Shown here piece by piece: positions 58,220-64,000 of a DNA stretch of 64,000 nt (the first letter of the stretch is position 1; each line of letters starts with the position of its first letter). The notes under the pieces were generated by a model. That model worked only from the letters and a program-made list of their open reading frames with translations. It searched no databases and was not told where the DNA came from. Location: positions 1 through 64,000 of the forward strand of contig LGRX02027938.1 in NCBI GenBank assembly GCA_001247695.2, read 5' to 3'. Source of the stretch: Cymbomonas tetramitiformis (Eukaryota; Chlorophyta; Pyramimonadophyceae; Pyramimonadales; Pyramimonadaceae). Position numbers and translations under genes: made by a program.

Positions 58220-61200
58220 TCAGTCTTCAGAGTTGGAGTCCTGCAACTTCATGATGCCCAGGCTTTCCCTGTGCATAAGAAATGCTGGTAGGGGAAGAGG
58301 TTTGGTGAAGATGTCCGCTGTGTTGTCCGCTGAGCAGACATACAAGGCTTCCGCTGTGTCGGACTTCACCAATTCTCGGATGTACATATTCCTGACCTCA
58401 ATGTGCTTGGATCTATTGTTGTTGACATAATCGGAGGCCAAATGAATGGCCCCTTGGTTGTCACAGTACATAGGCACCGGGTTGCAGATGTCCACCAAGT
58501 CGTTCAGCACATTGATGATGTACTTGATCTCCCGACCCCCTTCAGACATGGCGATGATCTCAGCCTCGGTAGTCGACAGCGACACACATCTCTGCATGAT
58601 CGAGGAGAAGATGAGCAAGCTCCCACACTGGTAGACTGCAATGCCAGATGTGGACTTTCTCGTTGTCTTGCAGCCAGCATAGTCAGCATCAGTGTATATG
58701 CACATCGGTAGTGCTCCACATGCCAGACCCAGCCCCCTTGGCACAGAAGAGGTTGTTCGCAGCACCAGCTCGTAGCTCACAGTGCCCTTGAGGTATCTGA
58801 CAACCTGCTTCAGTGCCACAAAGTGCTCTGGGCCATAGGACGCACAGAACCGAGAGAGAGCAGATACAACAGCCATGATGTCAGGGCGTGTGCACCTTGC
58901 AATCCACTGCAGCTGCCCAAGCAGCCCCCTGAACGGAATGGTGGTATCCTTGCCATCAGACGGGGCAAGAGAGCACCCTGGGGACATGGGCAGACTAGCT
59001 GGCTTGGCATCCTTGAGTCCATAGGTGTCAATCATCTGGGAGATGTACCCAGATTGAGAGAGATATGCCACCCCAGGGCCCCAGCGCACACCAATACCCA
59101 TCACAAGATCCAGAACACCCAAGTCCTTGCAGGCATACTTGGAGTTGAAGGCTGCTACGAAGTTGTCATACCACGTGCGACTGTCAGTGGCCACAATGTA
59201 GTCATCAACATATGCCAGAATAATGACCGTGATGTCAGAGTCCCTGATGAAATACAGACAGGGCTCAATATCACTGCGCCTCATCCTCTCGTCGTAGGCC
59301 ATGATGAAAGCATCGCTGGTCTCAAACCACTCTTTGCCCGCTTGCTTCAGGCCATACACCACCTTGAGGAGCTTGGCACACGTCCTCCCCTGATACTCCA
59401 GCCCCCTAGGGAGCTGGACATACAGATCCTCCTCGAGGGTCGAGTTCAGGAAGGCTGTTTCCACATCCATGTGATACACCTGCAGGGAAAGGTTCAGCGC
59501 CAGAATGATAACCAGTCTCACTGAAGACAACTGAGTACACGGGGCAAAGGTGTCGAAATAGTCGACACCATACTCCTGCTTGTTGCCCCTCACACACACC
59601 CTCGCCTTGCGCTTTTGCAACTGCCGATGCTTGTCCAGCTTGACCTTCAACACCAAAGCCATGTCCAACAGGCGAACCCCAGGGGGTACATCCTCCTTGT
59701 CCATCATCTCGAGAGCCTGCTTGACCGTAATCAGGGCCTCCAGCTCTGTCTGGATAGCTTCCATCCACTCATTAGCATCTGGCGCCCCCATAGCTTGCTT
59801 GACCCCCTTTGGTTCAGTCACCCCAGGTGGCAGCACATCCACTGAGTCTCCAGCACACGCCTTCGCAGCCGCTGCCAAGCATGTGTGCTCAGGAGGGAAA
59901 TGCACCTTACCCAATGGCAGATCAATGTGCGTGAAGTTCGTGAGTAACATAACACAGTATGGAAATGAGCTGGGCCCCACAGCTCGTGCGCATATGATCC
60001 CAGCCTCCAGCTTCTCACGTCCAGCATCTGCCATGACCTCAGTAAATAATGGGTAGTCGACATTGAGGTCACCAGTGTGCACAGCCGAGCGCACAGCAGG
60101 CATATGCTTGGGCTGGCCATCCAGATAGTCCCGGAGGCTCACCCAGCATGTCACATCTCCAGCCTTCACCTTCAGCACTGCCAAAATCTCGTCGCTCTCA
60201 TCAGGCAAATAGGCCCCAACACCAAGAATACCATCTTCCAGGCCACTGGGAAGGGTGTCATGATATGCCGCATCCAGCACCGTCACCATGAAGTTAGTAC
60301 TCAGTGGGGCCACTGCAGAAGGATCCCATGTGGTGACCACCTTGCCCAGCTTGTCCACAGCCTCATGGAATCTGACCAAACCAGACTTGACGATCTTGCC
60401 GGACTCAGGATCATACAGTAAGTAAGCTGATGAGACCTCAGAGTGACCAATGTATCTCAGCTGCTTCGCCCGGTCACTGAGCTTGTGCTCCCTGCTGTCT
60501 GGGTCCACAAAGGCATATGCCAGACAGCCGAACACTCGAAGAAGTGAGAGGTCATAATGTTTCCCATACAACTTGTAGTAGGGGGACTGCCTGTGTAGAG
60601 GCTTCTGGAACGTTCTGTTCAAGGTGTACACAGTGTGCCGAACAGACAGTGGCCATACCCCCACACCAAAACCAGATGTCACCAGTAGCGCTCGAGCCAT
60701 CGCCTGCACCGTTCTGTGGGATCTCTCAACCCGAGCCTGGTTCTCGTGGAGGTACGGTGACCCATGGCGCTGCTCAATGCCTCGCTCCTTGCAGTACTGC
60801 TGCGTCTGTCCAGCAATCATAGTCGAGTCTCCATCAGTGTGCAGCACCATGTGGTACTTCTCCTCGAGCCTCATGCGGCTCCTGTGCCTTCTGACCTCGA
60901 CCAGGAACTCCTCCAGCGCCCCTAGATAGTCAGACTTCTTCTTCAGGAAGTATACACATAACCAGGATGTGCAATCATCCAAAAAGAGAACGAACCACCT
61001 GTATCCACCAGCACTGTGCCTGAACGGCCCACAGGTGTCAGACCACACCAATAACCCAATCTCCTCAGCCCTTTCCCTGCCCGTAGGCTTCATGGAAGGT
61101 CTGATGGCTTTGGTCAGTCTGCAGGAGACACACCTCTCTGAACAGCGCAGCACCAGACTCTTGGCATATTGCGCAGACGTGATACCCATGGGGACCCCCT

Positions 61201-64000
61201 CGTCCAGCATGTCCTGCATGGTGACGTCGCCAATGTGTCCAAGGCGAAGGTGTGCAAGCATCTTGGCGTCAAGCTTCATTGCCGTATGCCCATCCTTGTA
61301 CAACACAACCACTGGCCACTTGGTCTCTCTGACCCATACCCTGTCTTCGCCACACATCTCCAGGTTCTCCACGTTGTAACATGAATCCAGCGGAGCTGAG
61401 AATATCGTTTCCCCAGCAGGATACTCATGAACAATGGCGAACTGGGATGTAAACTGCCACCAGCTGGCCGTCTCCCATCTGGGTAATACCAAAAGAAATT
61501 TGGTGGAGTGAGGTGCCCTATCAAAATCACTGAGTGCCTTCTGCAGGCACCTCAGGATGACATCATGCTCATAGGGCGGGTTGCCATAGCATGCCTCACC
61601 TGCCCAGTCCCTGTCGAAGCAAGGCCGGTCAGTGGTGCAATAGTTGCCCAAGACGTGGTTGTCACTGGAGGCAAACAGCTCCAGAGTGAATGGCCCATGC
61701 TCTTCGATGTGCTTTCCAGCCTTCTCAAATTTCAAGTCCGATTTGTCCCGGTCAGAGTCATCGTGATATGCCGCACAGGCCACATATGCATCCAGAGCGC
61801 CAGTCACCCGATCCTCATATATGATGTACTGGTTGCCAACCCTGGAGAATGAGAATGTCACTCCCTCACTGGATATCCGCCTGGCTCCAAAGTCAACACT
61901 GAACCCAGCATCCTCAAGTGCCACCACTGACACCAAATTGAAGGGCTGCCCAGGGATGCAGTGTGCACCAGTGAACTGCAGTCCAATAGCGCGCCCAGTG
62001 AACACATCCAGTTTGGCAAACGTCACCGTGCCACTGCCCTCCAACGAGACAGTACCTGCCTGTACTACACTGAAAGTGGAACGAGAAGTGGTATCAAAGT
62101 CACCCCCAAAACTAGCCATCGAGTTGAATATGTGCTTGGAGGCACCACTGTCCAACATGGCCACTTGACCACCGCCTGCAGCCAATGGCAGGTCGCTGGT
62201 GAACACGTCAGTCTTGCTGTTCGCAGATGCAACACATAGGGCAAGTGAGGTGCACATAGGATGCCCCCCTCGTAGGTCACATGCCTCGTCATCATCAGAG
62301 CCACTGCCATCCTCCAGATCAGGCGCATCATAATACCAATCAGCCCCAGGGTCAGCGCCCTCGGGACAGAGGTGGTGCTTGCAAGGCGGACAGAATAGTC
62401 CAGATGCCCAATCATCAGAGGGGATGCCACCCACTCCTTCAAGGGGCTGCAACATGCACACATCATCCTCCTCGTCCGAGTCCGAGGCGTCCACCAGATC
62501 AGGCATAGCATCCGAAGCATAGCCATCATCATCCGAGTCAATGTTAGAAGCTGTATCCATAATACTGATGGAGTAACCAGAGTCATCACCACAATGATGA
62601 CAAAATAGCCCAGATGCCCAATCATCAGAGGGGATACCACCCACTCCTTCAAAGGGCTGCCATGAGTGTCCACCATCCTCCTCGTCCGAGTCAGAGGCAT
62701 CCACCAGACTCGGCATAGCATCTGAAGCATGATCATCATCACCTGAGCCAGAGGAATCGCTGAGACCAGGCATATAGCTGAGTCCAGATAGCGTGTGACC
62801 GGCCCAGGCATGGTGGTTAGCAGCAATCTGCTCAGGCATTCTGAAAATGGCACCAGAGTCACCCAGTGCATACGCATGCTCAGGCAAAGGGTGAGAAGAG
62901 AAGGCATGTTGAAAAGTAACCTGCTCAGTACCGTATATCATACAGCTATCCGGCGTGGTCCCAGAGGTAGAATCATCTGAGTCCCAAGAGTCATCACCAC
63001 TATGAGAAGAGCCCTCAGAGTCATATCCACCGTGATCTGAACCATCACTGCCATCAGACGAGGAGTCAAAGTCCCACTCATCATCATAGCCATATCCCAG
63101 CAATGCCCAGAAGTCCTCAACCGCCTTCACCGTGTCCCGAGTAACCATACTGAGTAAAGTCACCCATGACTGCATCCTCTCAAAGGATCCTCGTACCATG
63201 ACCGGCTCCTTCTCAAGCAGACGCTGCAGTAAACCTAGCTGTTCCGCCACAAGGTGCTTCGCATACACCATCTCCTCTTGGCACACCACTCTGCCATTAG
63301 CAGGAAAGTGAGGATCCTCCAGCACCTTCAATGCCCTGTCCGACACTTCCACAGAGCCATTCATGAACATAGTATGCACATACTGGACATCCGAAGTGTA
63401 CCATGGCTGCCTGGGTGATATCTGATACCCAGGCCCAAGATGCTGCTCTCTTCCTGCCTCCCATAGGGCTTGGGTAGGATCAAGCTTCCTCCCAGGCAGT
63501 GCTGTGCACAGAGTATCAATGTAGACAAACGAGTCGTACACCGGAGTCACAGGGAAATATCTGTGCGCATTCAATAAGAACCGATGCTTATTGGGCTGAT
63601 AGGGGTGTGACTTCTTACCAGGCTTCCTCAATGCAGAGTGCCTTCTCACAGAAGCATCAGACCTCCACCGACAGACACCACTCACAGATTGGTCCTCACC
63701 TCCAACTGGGAAAGGACCCTCAGAAGATGTAAGTCCACCCAGAGCTGCATAGTAGTTGTACAGGGAGACACCAGATTGAGACCCAATATAGTCTTCCACA
63801 GTGTAACCAGAGATAAATTGAGGCATGTCGTCAGAGAAACAGGTAACCATGCTGTCCAGCTCACAGATAGCGTACAGAGCCTCTCCAGAGGCATCCACAC
63901 CAGGGTCCTGCTGAGCTTCAGTGACAGCAGCTGCACGATTGGGTAGCTTCCCATGCTTCTGGTAGTCCTGGACCCTCTTCATTATCGCGTCCCTCCTCTT
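58220..64000 (-). CDS. Copia gag-pol polyprotein, intact frame, 5' end off the window
   Basis: An uninterrupted frame of about 1,926 codons is open to the right edge, so the start is missing. Order from the right: gag-like region; an acidic part with a duplicated cassette (ASDAMP(S/D)LVDASDSDEED ... GIPSDDWASGLFC, near 62720-62600 and 62520-62390); aspartic protease DSGAS (about 62145); GAG-pre-integrase HLRLGH ... CSERCVSC; integrase with D in WSDTCGP (61040), D in HTDGDS (60835) and E in NQARVERSH (60740); RT with FDTFAPC, YVDDYI (59200) and LGQLQWIARCTRPD; and RNase H with YTDADYAG (58690), STTEAE and YCDNQGAI. Integrase before RT defines Copia/Ty1. No lesion seen; probably recent and active. 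It is nested in YR element 2. Confidence 0.95.
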   Translation of the reverse strand, partial: KRRDAIMKRVQDYQKHGKLPNRAAAVTEAQQDPGVDASGEALYAICELDSMVTCFSDDMPQFISGYTVEDYIGSQSGVSLYNYYAALGGLTSSEGPFPVGGEDQSVSGVCRWRSDASVRRHSALRKPGKKSHPYQPNKHRFLLNAHRYFPVTPVYDSFVYIDTLCTALPGRKLDPTQALWEAGREQHLGPGYQISPRQPWYTSDVQYVHTMFMNGSVEVSDRALKVLEDPHFPANGRVVCQEEMVYAKHLVAEQLGLLQRLLEKEPVMVRGSFERMQSWVTLLSMVTRDTVKAVEDFWALLGYGYDDEWDFDSSSDGSDGSDHGGYDSEGSSHSGDDSWDSDDSTSGTTPDSCMIYGTEQVTFQHAFSSHPLPEHAYALGDSGAIFRMPEQIAANHHAWAGHTLSGLSYMPGLSDSSGSGDDDHASDAMPSLVDASDSDEEDGGHSWQPFEGVGGIPSDDWASGLFCHHCGDDSGYSISIMDTASNIDSDDDGYASDAMPDLVDASDSDEEDDVCMLQPLEGVGGIPSDDWASGLFCPPCKHHLCPEGADPGADWYYDAPDLEDGSGSDDDEACDLRGGHPMCTSLALCVASANSKTDVFTSDLPLAAGGGQVAMLDSGASKHIFNSMASFGGDFDTTSRSTFSVVQAGTVSLEGSGTVTFAKLDVFTGRAIGLQFTGAHCIPGQPFNLVSVVALEDAGFSVDFGARRISSEGVTFSFSRVGNQYIIYEDRVTGALDAYVACAAYHDDSDRDKSDLKFEKAGKHIEEHGPFTLELFASSDNHVLGNYCTTDRPCFDRDWAGEACYGNPPYEHDVILRCLQKALSDFDRAPHSTKFLLVLPRWETASWWQFTSQFAIVHEYPAGETIFSAPLDSCYNVENLEMCGEDRVWVRETKWPVVVLYKDGHTAMKLDAKMLAHLRLGHIGDVTMQDMLDEGVPMGITSAQYAKSLVLRCSERCVSCRLTKAIRPSMKPTGRERAEEIGLLVWSDTCGPFRHSAGGYRWFVLFLDDCTSWLCVYFLKKKSDYLGALEEFLVEVRRHRSRMRLEEKYHMVLHTDGDSTMIAGQTQQYCKERGIEQRHGSPYLHENQARVERSHRTVQAMARALLVTSGFGVGVWPLSVRHTVYTLNRTFQKPLHRQSPYYKLYGKHYDLSLLRVFGCLAYAFVDPDSREHKLSDRAKQLRYIGHSEVSSAYLLYDPESGKIVKSGLVRFHEAVDKLGKVVTTWDPSAVAPLSTNFMVTVLDAAYHDTLPSGLEDGILGVGAYLPDESDEILAVLKVKAGDVTCWVSLRDYLDGQPKHMPAVRSAVHTGDLNVDYPLFTEVMADAGREKLEAGIICARAVGPSSFPYCVMLLTNFTHIDLPLGKVHFPPEHTCLAAAAKACAGDSVDVLPPGVTEPKGVKQAMGAPDANEWMEAIQTELEALITVKQALEMMDKEDVPPGVRLLDMALVLKVKLDKHRQLQKRKARVCVRGNKQEYGVDYFDTFAPCTQLSSVRLVIILALNLSLQVYHMDVETAFLNSTLEEDLYVQLPRGLEYQGRTCAKLLKVVYGLKQAGKEWFETSDAFIMAYDERMRRSDIEPCLYFIRDSDITVIILAYVDDYIVATDSRTWYDNFVAAFNSKYACKDLGVLDLVMGIGVRWGPGVAYLSQSGYISQMIDTYGLKDAKPASLPMSPGCSLAPSDGKDTTIPFRGLLGQLQWIARCTRPDIMAVVSALSRFCASYGPEHFVALKQVVRYLKGTVSYELVLRTTSSVPRGLGLACGALPMCIYTDADYAGCKTTRKSTSGIAVYQCGSLLIFSSIMQRCVSLSTTEAEIIAMSEGGREIKYIINVLNDLVDICNPVPMYCDNQGAIHLASDYVNNNRSKHIEVRNMYIRELVKSDTAEALYVCSADNTADIFTKPLPLPAFLMHRESLGIMKLQDSNSED

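Overview
This is eukaryotic nuclear DNA: spliced genes with GT-AG introns, LTR and tyrosine-recombinase (YR) retrotransposons, a non-LTR retrotransposon and many microsatellites. GC-rich coding exons, short AT-richer introns and the mix of a polycystin-type channel, DIRS/Ngaro-like elements and Copia suggest a large, transposon-rich protist genome, perhaps a green (prasinophyte-type) alga. That taxonomic guess is inference only. All host genes I can support lie on the minus strand.

Layout. 0.8-2.5 kb: Copia-type gag relic broken by one TGA, then a tRNA gene. 3-7 kb: repeats and unassigned open frames. 7.0-17.6 kb: a multi-exon polycystin (PKD/TRPP-like) cation-channel gene; five consecutive exon junctions join in phase and carry the extracellular polycystin domain and TM segments S2-S6. 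18-24.9 kb: a decayed DIRS-like YR retrotransposon on the plus strand. 25.5-27.3 kb: exons of an unrecognised gene. 27.4-28.6 kb: tRNA-like sequences and a Copia relic. 28.7-55.2 kb: the catalytic half of a protein kinase gene in five small exons, with introns of about 11.3, 0.5, 10.9 and 3.2 kb filled by transposons.

Those introns hold a foldback element with CATGT-rich arms (29.2-31.2 kb), a nest of restriction-like-endonuclease non-LTR retrotransposon copies joined through (AC)n tracts (32.3-42.5 kb), a nearly complete YR retrotransposon with split direct repeats (44.26-49.57 kb) and a decayed third YR element (52.7-54.1 kb). Upstream of the last visible kinase exon lies another YR element (from 55.29 kb), interrupted at 57.68 kb by an intact Copia element that runs off the right edge.

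Most notable: two YR retrotransposons carry a Tudor-like domain fused in front of the tyrosine recombinase, together with RT, RNase H, a Dam-like domain, split repeats with a conserved TATA box and, in one, a UAAUG gag-pol junction. The kinase was recoverable only by chaining exons across the transposons. No element could be compared with databases, so family names rest on motifs read by eye.
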